Assembly: GCF_900112265.1 (NCBI RefSeq)
Contig: NZ_FOLO01000004.1
Span: 147,298 to 211,297 of the forward strand
DNA length: 64,000 bases
Reading direction: 5' to 3'
Source of the DNA: Pseudoalteromonas denitrificans DSM 6059
Lineage (GTDB): Bacteria; Pseudomonadota; Gammaproteobacteria; Enterobacterales; Alteromonadaceae
In this document: one piece after another, positions 29,680 to 39,754 of the stretch
Layout of the letters: the number at the start of each line of letters is the position of its first letter
Numbering within the stretch: the stretch's first letter is position 1
Notes under the pieces: model-generated
Told to the model about the DNA's origin: nothing
What the model saw: the letters and a program-made list of their open reading frames with translations, nothing else
The model's database searches: none
Program-made: the position numbers and the translations under genes

Positions 29680-30897
29680 ATGTGCAATATTGATATTCTA
29701 AGACATGACTTTCCAATTCTAAATAAAATCGTAAATGATCAGCCCTTGATCTATTTAGACTCAGGAGCCACTAGCCAAAAGCCGCAATGTGTCATAGATT
29801 CTCTTAATCATTTTTATACCAACTCAAATTCAAATGTACACCGTGGGATCCACACTTTAGGTGACCAAGCCACCACGTCTTACGAAAATACCCGTGAAAA
29901 AGTTGCTCAATTTATCAATGCAGTTCCTAAAGAAATAGTCTGGACAAAAGGTGCTACCGAGTCTCTTAATATCCTAGCGTATGGTTTATCACAATCATTA
30001 AAACCTAGGGATATTATTTTAATTAGTGCCTTAGAACATCACGCAAACATTGTGCCTTGGCAGCAAGTCTGTGCTCAAACCGGTGCAATTTTAAAAGTGA
30101 TCCCACTGGATGAAACACTGCAAAAAATAACATTAAGTGAAACGTTTAAATTAATTGATATCTACAAACCTAAAATTATAAGCCTCTCCCATGCTTCTAA
30201 TGCATTAGGAAACATACAACCAGTTAAAGAAATAATAGAATATAGCAAAAAATATCAATCAATTACCATCATAGATGGTGCTCAAGCTTTTATGCATTTA
30301 AGACCTGATATGAAAAATCTAGACTGTGATTTTTATGTTTTTTCTGCTCATAAAGCCTTGGGCCCTACAGGTTTGGGGTGTTTATATGGTAAATATGAAG
30401 TTTTGAATACCTTGCCAGTTTATCAAACTGGCGGAGAAATGATAAAAACAGTGTCATTTGAAGAAACTATATTTTCTGAGGCCCCAAGTAAATTTGAAGC
30501 AGGTACACCTAATATCGCTGGTGTGATAGCATTCGGTAGTGCGATTGATTATTTAGATAAAATAAATTTTAATGCGCAATTAATATACGAAAAAGCCCTT
30601 TTTCTATCTTTAAGAAATCAACTTGAAAATATTTCAGGTATTAAACTTTATGGTGATTTAGACCAGAATATAGGCACTATTAGTTTTAATTATAAAAATG
30701 AACACCCATTTGATATAGCTACTTTATTGGATCAATATGGTATCGCTGTAAGAGTGGGAAACCATTGTACTCAACCATTAATGAGTTCGCTAAATATAGA
30801 AGGCACTGTCAGAGTAAGTTTAGCCTTTTACAATACTAAAACTGAAATAGAAGTCTTTATAAAACACTTAAAGCAGTGTTTATCATTATTAGATTAA
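29680..30897 (+). CDS. csdA: Cysteine desulfurase, CsdA/SufS type
   Basis: A 405-residue PLP enzyme (E. coli CsdA 401) that takes sulfur from cysteine and passes it to a SufE/CsdE acceptor. Seen are the N-terminal YLDSGATSQKPQ, the His-His ALEHHANIVPW (PLP-stacking His about 121), Asp199 in TIIDGAQA, the Schiff-base lysine Lys225 in FSAHKALGPTGLG, and the catalytic Cys363 in VGNHCTQPLM. The ending TVRVSLAFYNTKTEIE is closer to CsdA than to SufS. The acceptor gene csdE starts 15 bases later. No suf assembly genes are adjacent, so this is the two-gene CSD-type system. Confidence 0.92.
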   Translation: MCNIDILRHDFPILNKIVNDQPLIYLDSGATSQKPQCVIDSLNHFYTNSNSNVHRGIHTLGDQATTSYENTREKVAQFINAVPKEIVWTKGATESLNILAYGLSQSLKPRDIILISALEHHANIVPWQQVCAQTGAILKVIPLDETLQKITLSETFKLIDIYKPKIISLSHASNALGNIQPVKEIIEYSKKYQSITIIDGAQAFMHLRPDMKNLDCDFYVFSAHKALGPTGLGCLYGKYEVLNTLPVYQTGGEMIKTVSFEETIFSEAPSKFEAGTPNIAGVIAFGSAIDYLDKINFNAQLIYEKALFLSLRNQLENISGIKLYGDLDQNIGTISFNYKNEHPFDIATLLDQYGIAVRVGNHCTQPLMSSLNIEGTVRVSLAFYNTKTEIEVFIKHLKQCLSLLD

Positions 30898-30912
30898 CTA
30901 AAGAACACAATT

Positions 30913-31332
30913 ATGAATGATACATATATCAATATTAAAAATAAAATTTCCAATGCAAACACTTGGCAAGAAAAATACCGTGAAATAATGCTGTTAGGGA
31001 AAACACTACCGCAGCTATCAAATGAACTCAAAATCGATTCTGCTTTAGTTGATGGCTGTGAAAGCAAAGTTTGGTTACACCTTGAATTCAAAATAGGTTT
31101 ACAAGAAAATACACTATTTATCAATGCCAACTCAGATACCCGAATAGTAAAAGGATTACTTTGCATCATTATTAATTTATATTCAGACCTCACCCCAAGT
31201 GAGATTTTATCTATAAACCCAGAAAAAGAATTCGAAGATATGTCCCTTTTAAAACACCTGAGCCCATCACGAGGCAATGGAATAAAAGCGATTCTAAGTG
31301 TGATACATAACAAAGCGACAGCTCAAAAATAA
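30913..31332 (+). CDS. csdE: Sulfur acceptor protein, SufE/CsdE family
   Basis: A 139-residue SufE-fold protein (E. coli CsdE 147). The persulfide-accepting cysteine is Cys49 in LVDGCESKVWL. Also typical are TWQEKYREIMLLGKTLPQLS near the start, ADSDTRIVKGLL-like (ANSDTRIVKGLL) in the middle and LSPSRGNGIKAIL at the end. It activates the neighbouring desulfurase and carries the sulfane sulfur to targets. The CsdA-CsdE pairing is supported by adjacency. Confidence 0.92.
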   Translation: MNDTYINIKNKISNANTWQEKYREIMLLGKTLPQLSNELKIDSALVDGCESKVWLHLEFKIGLQENTLFINANSDTRIVKGLLCIIINLYSDLTPSEILSINPEKEFEDMSLLKHLSPSRGNGIKAILSVIHNKATAQK

Positions 31333-31469
31333 ATTAATTCAATACCTTGCCTTATATTGAAATTATTTTAAATATTTAGACACATTTTGAAACAGTTTAC
31401 CTTAAAGCAATAGAAACAAATAAGTTACAATTGTTAAATATTTCTTAGAAAAATATTCTTACTTAAATT

Positions 31470-33527
31470 ATGATTTTTAAAGGTTCACCTTTCGTTAAAA
31501 CAAGTTTTATTAGTTTACTGACCTTATCCCCTTTACCTTCAATAAGTGCACCAAGCCAAGAACCCCAAAGTAGTAGTCATTATCCAGCATCTTTTTTTTC
31601 ACAATATCACCCACAAAATGCGTATGACATGGTAGACAGATTACCCGGGTTTTCTTTTGATGGTGGTTCTGATGAGCGTGGTTTTGGTGGTAATGCAGGT
31701 AATGTATTGATTGATGGAACCAGACCAACATCAAAATCGGGTGGTTTAAAAGGTGCTCTTATCCGTATTCCAGCCGAACAAGTTGAAAAGATTGAAATTT
31801 TACGAGGTGGCAAAGGTTCAAGTGAAACCGCAGGCCAATCAATTATTGCAAATATCATACGAAAATCAAATATTACAACTGGTACTTGGGCTTTAAAACT
31901 CAGGCGTGCACCCGATAATGATTTACGACCGAATATTGAAGCTGCTTTCACCACACAACTCGACGGTTGGAATACAGCATTTGACACTGATATCGGTGGT
32001 TGGGTTGGTTATAGAACAGCAAAAGTGACCAATAAAAACAGTGAAAATATGCCTACACAAAGTGCAAATGAGATTTTAGATGAGAAAAATAATTGGCTTT
32101 ATATTAATGGGCTAGGTGAAAAAAACTACCGAACTGGAAAACTAACCATTAATGGACGAATTGGTGGAGATAAATGGCAAGGAGATACAACGCGAGACAT
32201 ATACCAAGTTTCTGCTTCAACTTCTCAACCTGACAAATTTTGGCAACTTAACGAAGATGAAATTGAAAACGAATTTGAATTTGGCATTGACTGGCTAAGC
32301 ATTACCGATAATTGGAAGTGGCATTTCCTTTCACTCGCTGTCATTAACGATGAAACATATGAAACTCACTTTTATAGCCAAGACTTTGTAACTGCCAATA
32401 TTTACGATGAGCAATTCAAACAAGACAGGTTTAAAACTGAATACATCATTCGAAATACATATGGAAATGTAGGCAGTGATAAATTTAAACCTGAATATGG
32501 ATTTGAATTTGCAAATAATAAGTTAGATACACAACTTGAAAACTTCGAGAATAATGTTGAAGTTGTACTTGATACAGCAAATGTTATTGTTGAAGAGTTC
32601 AGAGGCGAAGCTTTTATTACTTTTGTATATACAAAAACAGATAAATTATCCTTTGAAGGTGGTTTAACTGCTGAAATGTCCCAAATAAAAGTATCTGGAG
32701 ATGCAAAGAATAAGCAAACATTTAAATTTTTAAAGCCTAGATTATCTGCAAATTATAATATCACCCCTTCCACTCAATTAAATTTTTTAGCAGAACATAC
32801 TGTTGGACAGTTGAACTTCAATGATTTTGCGGCCAGTAACCAAGCTGCAGATGATCGCAGCACAGCAGGTAATCCCAACTTAGTGCCAGATCAAACAACT
32901 GAGCTCAGTACAACACTTGATTGGCGATTTAGTGAACGTGGTAGTTTAAAAGTCAAAACCTTCTATCGATGGCATAAAGATATTTTAGAAAATATTATTT
33001 TACCTTCTGATAATAACGTTCAAAGCCATGGTTTAGGTAATGCTGGTGATGCAACTTTTTGGGGATTCGAATCAAACATCAACTTACCTTTAGATAAAAT
33101 TCTCAATAATGGTTTACTAGATATTTCATATCAATATAATCGTTCCAAATTTTACGATGATATCATTCAGGCTGATCGTAAAGTCGATGACTACACACCT
33201 AAAGCACTCTCATTTCTACTAAGACAAGACTTAGTACAGTACAATTTTTCATGGGGTGTTGAATATTCTGGACATTATACAGATACGTCTTATTTAGTAG
33301 ATGAAATTCAAACCTTTAGTGGTAATAATCGCTTATTATTTTTTGTTGAAACAACTTATTTTACCGGTTTAAAAACACAACTTGAAATAGAGCACTTCAA
33401 TACAGGTGAATATACACGCTCTAGGTATTTTTATGAAAATGATAGAAGTGGTAACTTTAATGGGAGCAAAATAGCCAAAAGAAAACGAAAACCTGAGATA
33501 AAACTTTCTGTTTGGGGCACTTTTTAA
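31470..33527 (+). CDS. TonB-dependent receptor-like outer-membrane protein
   Basis: A 685-residue protein with a signal peptide (about residues 1-26, ending SISA). A plug-like domain follows (about 45-150: MVDRLPGFSFDGG, GNVLIDGTRPTSKSG, IPAEQVEKIEILRGG). The remainder is a long beta-barrel with alternating aromatic and polar strands, including NPNLVPDQTTELSTTLDWRF, and ends in Phe as outer-membrane porins do. No clear TonB box was picked out, and the plug is shorter than in classical siderophore receptors. The ligand is unknown and no neighbouring uptake genes are present. A shared terminator follows. Confidence 0.82.
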   Translation: MIFKGSPFVKTSFISLLTLSPLPSISAPSQEPQSSSHYPASFFSQYHPQNAYDMVDRLPGFSFDGGSDERGFGGNAGNVLIDGTRPTSKSGGLKGALIRIPAEQVEKIEILRGGKGSSETAGQSIIANIIRKSNITTGTWALKLRRAPDNDLRPNIEAAFTTQLDGWNTAFDTDIGGWVGYRTAKVTNKNSENMPTQSANEILDEKNNWLYINGLGEKNYRTGKLTINGRIGGDKWQGDTTRDIYQVSASTSQPDKFWQLNEDEIENEFEFGIDWLSITDNWKWHFLSLAVINDETYETHFYSQDFVTANIYDEQFKQDRFKTEYIIRNTYGNVGSDKFKPEYGFEFANNKLDTQLENFENNVEVVLDTANVIVEEFRGEAFITFVYTKTDKLSFEGGLTAEMSQIKVSGDAKNKQTFKFLKPRLSANYNITPSTQLNFLAEHTVGQLNFNDFAASNQAADDRSTAGNPNLVPDQTTELSTTLDWRFSERGSLKVKTFYRWHKDILENIILPSDNNVQSHGLGNAGDATFWGFESNINLPLDKILNNGLLDISYQYNRSKFYDDIIQADRKVDDYTPKALSFLLRQDLVQYNFSWGVEYSGHYTDTSYLVDEIQTFSGNNRLLFFVETTYFTGLKTQLEIEHFNTGEYTRSRYFYENDRSGNFNGSKIAKRKRKPEIKLSVWGTF

Positions 33528-33537
33528 TATGAAAAAT

Positions 33538-33560
33538 AAAAGCAGCTAACAGCTGCTTTT
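33538..33560. terminator. Bidirectional terminator between TonB-dependent receptor and pssA
   Basis: AAAAGCAGCT and AGCTGCTTTT flank a short AAC loop. U-tracts arise on both strands between the convergent genes. Confidence 0.85.
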
Positions 33561-33596
33561 ACATAAAATATACTGAAATTTGAGATTAATGACGGC

Positions 33597-34928
33597 TTAA
33601 ATAAACCTCTTAAGAATAAAGTCACCCTTCACTCTTTTTATTTTCCCTAAAATCTTTTGAACTGGGGCAGGATAATCTTTCATTGTTTCTAATTCATCAA
33701 AGCTTGTTATTTGAGTGCAGTGTTTCAATACTTGTATTTTTTCATCTTCAATTGCACTTGCCAATGTTTTATTTGGGTCATCTAATAAAATACCATTTTC
33801 TATGTCTAGACTCCAAGCTCTAGGATTCAGATTGTGACCAGATAATAAATGACGCTTTCCATCGGCACACACCCCTTTTAAATGAAAAGAATTGTCATTA
33901 TCTTTCCACAAATACACTTCAAGTAAACCTTGTTTTAAATACTTATTCTGACTTTTTAAAAATTTTTGCAAAATTGTTTCATATAAATAAGGTAAACCTC
34001 CAATAGTATTAAAAGGTTTCTCTGGAGAAATATAAAAGTCATTTGCTGTTTTATCACCCACGACTATGGTCACTTTTTTACCATGTTTTAATAATTTTTT
34101 CAGTGAACGCATTAAGGGCGTAGGAAAATTAAAATAGGGTGTATACAGAACAAGCTCTTCTTTTGTCTGATCAAATAAATTTTTAATCAATTTATTAAGA
34201 TCATTCTTTCTGCGGCCAAAACCTAAAAATAACCTGGCAGTCAGTACACTTTTACTATTTCCACTTGATTGCTTGTATTTTGCTATTTTTAAAGTGCGCA
34301 TTAATTGCCTGTGCGCTAACTTTATTTGACCATAATCTGAGATTGGACGACTATCTAGCCTTGGAGTAGCTTGCGACACTAACATGACCTCATTTAAAAA
34401 TGTTTCAATACTGTCACATAAACCTTGCTGATTTAAAACAAAATATCTATCGAGCCTGTATCTCTCATGCTGTTGTAAATAGACATCGTTAATACTTGCA
34501 CCGCTATAAATTAAAGTATTATCAAAAACGAAACCTTTTAAATGTAAAACACCAAAAAGCTCTTTGGCCTTAATCGGCACACCAAATACTTTAACGTTTG
34601 AGCTAAACTTTTCATTATATTCACAGTATAACTTAGCATTTCCTTCGCTTTTACTTTCACCAATTCTTCCACGCCGTGCTCTGTGGTAATCCACTAATAC
34701 TGTCACTTTTAAACTTGGTTTATTTAAAGAGGCCTGGTGTAGTGCAGTTAAAACTTCTCGCCCGGCATCATCATCTTCAAGATAAAGTGCTGTGATTATG
34801 ATTCTTTTTTCTGCTTTAGCTATATGATCCAATAATTGTGCTTTAAAGTCTCTTGCACTCGATAAAATGTTTACCGCATCAGCTTTTAATCCAAAAGCAG
34901 CTGTATTTTTCCAAAAATCATTACGCAC
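33597..34928 (-). CDS. pssA: CDP-diacylglycerol--serine O-phosphatidyltransferase (PLD-type)
   Basis: A 443-residue protein of the phospholipase D superfamily, close to E. coli PssA (451). It makes phosphatidylserine, the precursor of phosphatidylethanolamine, at the inner face of the membrane. The two HxKxxxxD active-site motifs are HLKGFVFD (129-136) and HLKGVCAD (349-356). The second is followed by LSGHNLNPRAWSLDIENG, characteristic of PssA. The start is a GTG at 34928 preceded by AAGGG; a nearby ATG is out of frame. The gene is single and convergent with the receptor gene. Confidence 0.93.
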   Translation of the reverse strand: MRNDFWKNTAAFGLKADAVNILSSARDFKAQLLDHIAKAEKRIIITALYLEDDDAGREVLTALHQASLNKPSLKVTVLVDYHRARRGRIGESKSEGNAKLYCEYNEKFSSNVKVFGVPIKAKELFGVLHLKGFVFDNTLIYSGASINDVYLQQHERYRLDRYFVLNQQGLCDSIETFLNEVMLVSQATPRLDSRPISDYGQIKLAHRQLMRTLKIAKYKQSSGNSKSVLTARLFLGFGRRKNDLNKLIKNLFDQTKEELVLYTPYFNFPTPLMRSLKKLLKHGKKVTIVVGDKTANDFYISPEKPFNTIGGLPYLYETILQKFLKSQNKYLKQGLLEVYLWKDNDNSFHLKGVCADGKRHLLSGHNLNPRAWSLDIENGILLDDPNKTLASAIEDEKIQVLKHCTQITSFDELETMKDYPAPVQKILGKIKRVKGDFILKRFI

Positions 34929-35193
34929 TGACTGTACCCTTTTTGCAGGCTTAATTTATTAATGTTAAGAACATAGCAAAAATTACCTCTAAGGTCATCG
35001 ATTTAAGTCAACAAACCCGTCTAAACATATTATAAATTTAATTTTTGTATGCAAAATAATCAGATTAGTTTTTAAAACATACTTCATGCTATGTACACTG
35101 ATAGTCAAAGTAAGCATGCATATTAAAAACCTGAAACTTAATTAAACAATTAAGTTATTTCTTCCAAGGTCTAAAGATAATTTTAAAGACCCT

Positions 35194-36225
35194 TTACTCT
35201 GAAATAATATTTACAATTTGCTTTCCCGTAAAACCACCATTGAGTTGTTTATGCAATGCTTCAGATACTTTGGTAGCTGAAAACTCAACCATATTTACTT
35301 CAGGTACTTTTACTGTATTTTTAGCAACACTTTCGAGTAATAGTTTACTCATAAAACTCATTTTTTGCTGTGCGCACAAACTATTTGCCAACCAAGCACC
35401 ACTTAAAGAAACAATGCCAATATTAGGTGCTTTCCTATACATTAATTCATCTTCAAACTTTGGTAATGGCTTTAAACACGCTATACGACCACAAAAGCGC
35501 ATTAGTTCAATATTACGTATCGTAGAGTCACCCCCTACTGAGTCAAGAACAGCATCAAACCCTTGAGAACCTAGTTCACGGCTTATTTTTTCATACAATT
35601 TATTGTCTGCATAATCAAAAACAACATCAGCTCCTAACTGTTTAACTAATTTGTGATTACGTTTTGATGCTGTTGTAAAAACATCTGCCCCTCGTGCTTT
35701 TGCAAATTGAATAGCAAATTGCCCTACTGCACCGGCTCCGGCCTCAATTAAAATAGAATCTCCTTGTTCTATTTTTAATTTCTCAAGTGCTATCAAAGCC
35801 GACATTCCAGCACAAGGCAAGGTAGCAGCTTTGCTTGCAGGTAAGTTATCAGGCACAGCGGAAACGGCATAATTTGGCACTTTAGCATATTCACTCAAAA
35901 CGCCTTGTTCACCTAAGTTCGCATGCCACATTACACGCTCACCAACATTTGGAAAAACACCTTTATTAGCTTTGACCACAACTCCAACCGCATCTAAACC
36001 CAAAATGTGTGGGTATTGCCATTTATCAAAACCTGTTTTAGCAAAGTGACCATCTGCTGGGTTCAAACCAACATATTCAACTTTAACGAGCAAATCATTA
36101 TCACTGTAATCAGGCACAGGCAATTGCACGTCTGATAAGTACATGCGATCATTGGGGTTTTCCAGCACAATAGATCGCATTAGCAGCGGTATATTGTGTC
36201 GTTGTAATAAATCAATCTGAGGCAT
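35194..36225 (-). CDS. Medium-chain dehydrogenase/reductase (zinc-binding alcohol dehydrogenase or quinone oxidoreductase-like)
   Basis: A 343-residue MDR-superfamily enzyme. The N-terminal GroES-like domain contains VEYVGLNPADGHFAKTGF and HILGLDAVGVVVKAN. The Rossmann domain contains the nucleotide-binding GAGAVGQFAIQFAKARGA at about 165-182 and FDAVLDSVGG. The catalytic-zinc cysteine of alcohol dehydrogenases is not evident, so an NADPH quinone oxidoreductase-like activity is more likely. Substrate unknown. The first ATG at 36225 has a weak GAG upstream; a Met at codon 16 (MRSIVLENP) is an alternative that fits family N-termini. It stands alone between pssA and the RND pair. Confidence 0.85.
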   Translation of the reverse strand: MPQIDLLQRHNIPLLMRSIVLENPNDRMYLSDVQLPVPDYSDNDLLVKVEYVGLNPADGHFAKTGFDKWQYPHILGLDAVGVVVKANKGVFPNVGERVMWHANLGEQGVLSEYAKVPNYAVSAVPDNLPASKAATLPCAGMSALIALEKLKIEQGDSILIEAGAGAVGQFAIQFAKARGADVFTTASKRNHKLVKQLGADVVFDYADNKLYEKISRELGSQGFDAVLDSVGGDSTIRNIELMRFCGRIACLKPLPKFEDELMYRKAPNIGIVSLSGAWLANSLCAQQKMSFMSKLLLESVAKNTVKVPEVNMVEFSATKVSEALHKQLNGGFTGKQIVNIISE

Positions 36226-36610
36226 TAATAAACTCTATTCATATTGGACTTTTAATGTCTAATTCTCACGACCATTAAACATTTCATTTTCTTATTTAAG
36301 GCCATAACAAAAAAGTACGCGTATCAGCAACATTGTCTTGCACTATTAAAACACTCAGTCTGAGATCTCACAACCATAACACAGTATTTTGTCGCTTTTC
36401 ACACATGGTTTCTATTTCTAAAAATATAGTTTTACTTATGTAAAACTTTTATCAGGATTGCGCTGAGGTTGGTTATTACTTAATAAAAACTGTAAAGGAG
36501 TTCACTTTCACTATTGGCATTAAACCCAACTCGTTAATAATGAAGCTCCCCCATCTTGCTGAGTTACTTATAAAATGACATTTTGACCAAAAAAGAACTT
36601 ACAAATCTCT
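36226..36610. other. Intergenic region without recognised features
   Basis: These 385 bases lie between the RND pump gene and the MDR oxidoreductase gene, both on the minus strand. I see no open frame of note, no clear terminator hairpin and no recognised operator. It must hold the oxidoreductase promoter. Confidence 0.4.
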
Positions 36611-39600
36611 TTAATTTTTTATCCTGCCAGTTGTTATCACAATATAAAAAACAGGCGTAAATAATAATCCAAAAACCGTAACTCCTATCATGCCTGAAAA
36701 TACCGCATTACCCATAGCATGGCGCATTTCAGCTCCGGCACCAGTTGCTAAAACGAGCGGAATAACACCAGCTGTAAAAGCAATTGAAGTCATGAGTATC
36801 GGACGTAGGCGCATGCGACATGCTGCAATTATGGCATCAAAATGTGATAACCCTTGCTGATTTTGATCTTTAGCAAATTCGACCATTAAAATGGCATTCT
36901 TTGATGCTAGAGCAACTAGGACTATCAATGCAATTTGCGTAAAGATATTATTATCTGAACCAACCAGCCACACACCTAAAAGCGCTGAAAATATCGTCAT
37001 TGGCACAATAAGAATAATAGCCAATGGTAAACGTAAACTTTCATATTGTGCAGCCAACACCATAAACACTAATAACACAACTAACGGAAAAACATACACC
37101 ATAGTATTACCTGCAAGTATCTGCTGGTAAGTGACGTCTGTCCACTCATAGCTAATATCTGCTGGTAAGGTATCAGCCAATATCAACTCAATTGCTTGTT
37201 GTGCTTGATCCGAACTGTAACCAGGCGATGGACTGCCATTTAATTCTGCACTTGGGTAGCCGTTATAGTGCATAACACGATCAGGCCCAGTGGTTGGTGT
37301 CACGGTTAATACAGAACCAAGAGGCACCATTTCCCCCGCACGGTTTCGTACTTTTAAATTCAAAATTTGTGCAGGATCTTGACGATAATCAGCATCAGCT
37401 TGCGCTTTAACCTGATAAGTTCGGCCAAATAAATTAAAATCGTTGACATACACAGAACCCAAATACACTTGTAATGTATTAAATACTGCTTCCAGCGGGA
37501 TCCCTTGGATCAAAGCTTGCTCACGATCAATATCAATATCCATTTGTGGCACCTGAATTCGAAAACTAGAGTACAACCCCATTAATGCTGGCTCTTGGCG
37601 TGCTTTAGTTATAACACTTTGTAGCGCATTAAAAAGTGCTTCAAACCCTTTATTTCCACGATCTTCAATCTGCAGTTTAAAACCACCTGTCGTGCCTAAA
37701 CCTTGAATTGGAGGGGGTGGAAAAACCGCAACAAACGCTTCATCTATTGCAGCAAACCTCTGATTTAATTGCGCAGCAATGGCCATGGCTGACTTACTCG
37801 CGTCCTGCCTATCTGAAAATGCATCCAATGGCGTAAATACGATTGCACTATTTGGACTATTGGTAAAACCATTCACAGATAAACCTGGAAATGAAACAGT
37901 ATGAGCGACCCCTGGTACTTGTAATGCAATTTTTTCCATTTCTTGAACAACAGCTTGCGTACGATCTAAACTCGCAGCATCTGGTAACTGTGCAATTGCA
38001 ACTAGATATTGCTTATCTTGAGATGGAATAAAGCCACCAGGTACAAGATCAAACAACTTAATAGTTCCGCTAAATAAAACAATATATGCCAGAATCATCA
38101 CGGTACTCATACGCATTAATTTTTTAACGAGTTTTTGATAACCATTAGCACCTCGATCAAATATACGATTAAACGGAATAAACAACCAACGACCAAATAT
38201 TGCATTTAAAAAGCGAGTCAATTTATCCGGTTCGGTATTATGGGGTTTTAACAATAATGCTGATAAAGCAGGTGATAAAGTTAATGAATTAAACGCAGAG
38301 ATCACAGTTGAAATAGTAATTGTTAACGCAAATTGCTTATAAAACTGACCAGACAAGCCACTAATAAACGCTGTGGGAATAAATACAGCACACAAAACTA
38401 AAGCAATCGCAATAATTGGACCTGTTACTTCATTCATTGCAACACGCGTAGCTTCTAATGGTGATAAACCTTGCTCAATATTACGCTCAACATTTTCTAC
38501 AACTACAATTGCATCATCAACAACGATACCTATAGCTAATACCAAACCAAATAACGACAAGGTATTAATTGATACACCAAGCCATTGCATTATTGCAAAC
38601 GTGCCTATGAGTGAAATTGGCACCGCAATCAGTGGAATAATGGAAGCTCGCCAAGTTTGTAAAAACAATATAACGACAATAACAACTAAAACAATGGCTT
38701 CCAGTAAAGTTGTGATTACAGCATCAATAGAATCACGAACAAAAATAGTTGGATCATAAACGATGTCATATTCAACTCCAGTTGGGAAATTTTTAGATAA
38801 AGTCGCCATAGTGTCACGGACTTGATCTGATAATTCTATCGCATTAGAACCTGGGCGTTGAAAAATCGGCATCGCTAAAGCTGGTTGACCATCTAACAAG
38901 GCTCTAAGAGCATATGAGTTCTGGCCTAACTCTAATCGTGCGACATCTTTTAACCGAGTTAATTGTCCTTGTTCACCAACTTTAATAATTACTTGCTCAA
39001 ATTCTTCAATGTTATTTAGTCGACCTTTTACATTTAACAAAATTTGAAATTGATTATCATTGGAAGTTGGCTGTGCGCCAAGACTACCGGCGGCAACTTG
39101 CTGGTTTTGCGCACGTAATGCACTTACAACATCTGTCGCGGTTAATTCACGGGAAGCTAATGCGTCAGGATTAAGCCAAACACGCATTGCATATTGCCCA
39201 CCTCCAAATAATTTAACATCTCCAACACCATCTAAGCGCGCAATTTGGTCTTTAACATATAAATCTGCATAGTTAGATAAATAAGCAGTATCATGGGTTT
39301 TTTCTGGAGAATACAGATGCACAACCATAGTTAGATCAGGTGATGATTTTTCTGCAACCACACCTAAACGTTGTACTTCTTGAGGTAAACGGGGTAACGC
39401 ACTATTTACTCGGTTTTGCACCTGTACCTGCGCTCTATCAAGATCTGTGCCTAACGCAAAAGTCACAGTCAATGTCATACGACCATCACTGGTTGCTTGA
39501 GAAAACATATACAACATGTTTTCTGTACCGTTAATTTCCTGCTCAAGTGGTGTTGCCACTGTTTGCGCTATGATAGTTGGATTAGCACCTGGATAATTGG

Positions 39601-39745
39601 CAGTCACAACCACAGTCGGCGGTACAACCTCTGGGTATTCACTTACAGGCAATTGAAACAAAGAAATACCACCAGCAATTAAAATTACCAATGACAACAT
39701 GGCCGCAAATATAGGTCGTTGAATAAAAAAATGAGAAAATTTCAT
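36611..39745 (-). CDS. RND efflux pump, inner-membrane permease (HAE-1/AcrB-like)
   Basis: A 1044-residue RND transporter of AcrB/MexB length. The start FSHFFIQRPIFAAMLSLVIL is typical. The proton-relay Asp-Asp is in LAIGIVVDDAIVVVENVER of the fourth membrane helix. The periplasmic porter loops include GQYAMRVWLNPDALASRELT and FPPPPIQGLGTTGGF. The C-terminal membrane half has KNAILMVEFAKD and PLVLATGAGAEMRHAMG. It exports drugs or other amphiphiles from the periplasm or inner membrane using the proton gradient. The adaptor gene is 10 bases upstream. No outer-membrane factor gene is present, so a TolC-like channel must be encoded elsewhere. Confidence 0.95.
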   Translation of the reverse strand: MKFSHFFIQRPIFAAMLSLVILIAGGISLFQLPVSEYPEVVPPTVVVTANYPGANPTIIAQTVATPLEQEINGTENMLYMFSQATSDGRMTLTVTFALGTDLDRAQVQVQNRVNSALPRLPQEVQRLGVVAEKSSPDLTMVVHLYSPEKTHDTAYLSNYADLYVKDQIARLDGVGDVKLFGGGQYAMRVWLNPDALASRELTATDVVSALRAQNQQVAAGSLGAQPTSNDNQFQILLNVKGRLNNIEEFEQVIIKVGEQGQLTRLKDVARLELGQNSYALRALLDGQPALAMPIFQRPGSNAIELSDQVRDTMATLSKNFPTGVEYDIVYDPTIFVRDSIDAVITTLLEAIVLVVIVVILFLQTWRASIIPLIAVPISLIGTFAIMQWLGVSINTLSLFGLVLAIGIVVDDAIVVVENVERNIEQGLSPLEATRVAMNEVTGPIIAIALVLCAVFIPTAFISGLSGQFYKQFALTITISTVISAFNSLTLSPALSALLLKPHNTEPDKLTRFLNAIFGRWLFIPFNRIFDRGANGYQKLVKKLMRMSTVMILAYIVLFSGTIKLFDLVPGGFIPSQDKQYLVAIAQLPDAASLDRTQAVVQEMEKIALQVPGVAHTVSFPGLSVNGFTNSPNSAIVFTPLDAFSDRQDASKSAMAIAAQLNQRFAAIDEAFVAVFPPPPIQGLGTTGGFKLQIEDRGNKGFEALFNALQSVITKARQEPALMGLYSSFRIQVPQMDIDIDREQALIQGIPLEAVFNTLQVYLGSVYVNDFNLFGRTYQVKAQADADYRQDPAQILNLKVRNRAGEMVPLGSVLTVTPTTGPDRVMHYNGYPSAELNGSPSPGYSSDQAQQAIELILADTLPADISYEWTDVTYQQILAGNTMVYVFPLVVLLVFMVLAAQYESLRLPLAIILIVPMTIFSALLGVWLVGSDNNIFTQIALIVLVALASKNAILMVEFAKDQNQQGLSHFDAIIAACRMRLRPILMTSIAFTAGVIPLVLATGAGAEMRHAMGNAVFSGMIGVTVFGLLFTPVFYIVITTGRIKN

Positions 39746-39754
39746 CAGAACCTC

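Noticed and set aside
30894..31313. A 139-codon minus-strand frame over csdE
   Set aside because: It is the antisense of a clear SufE-family gene and has no family resemblance.
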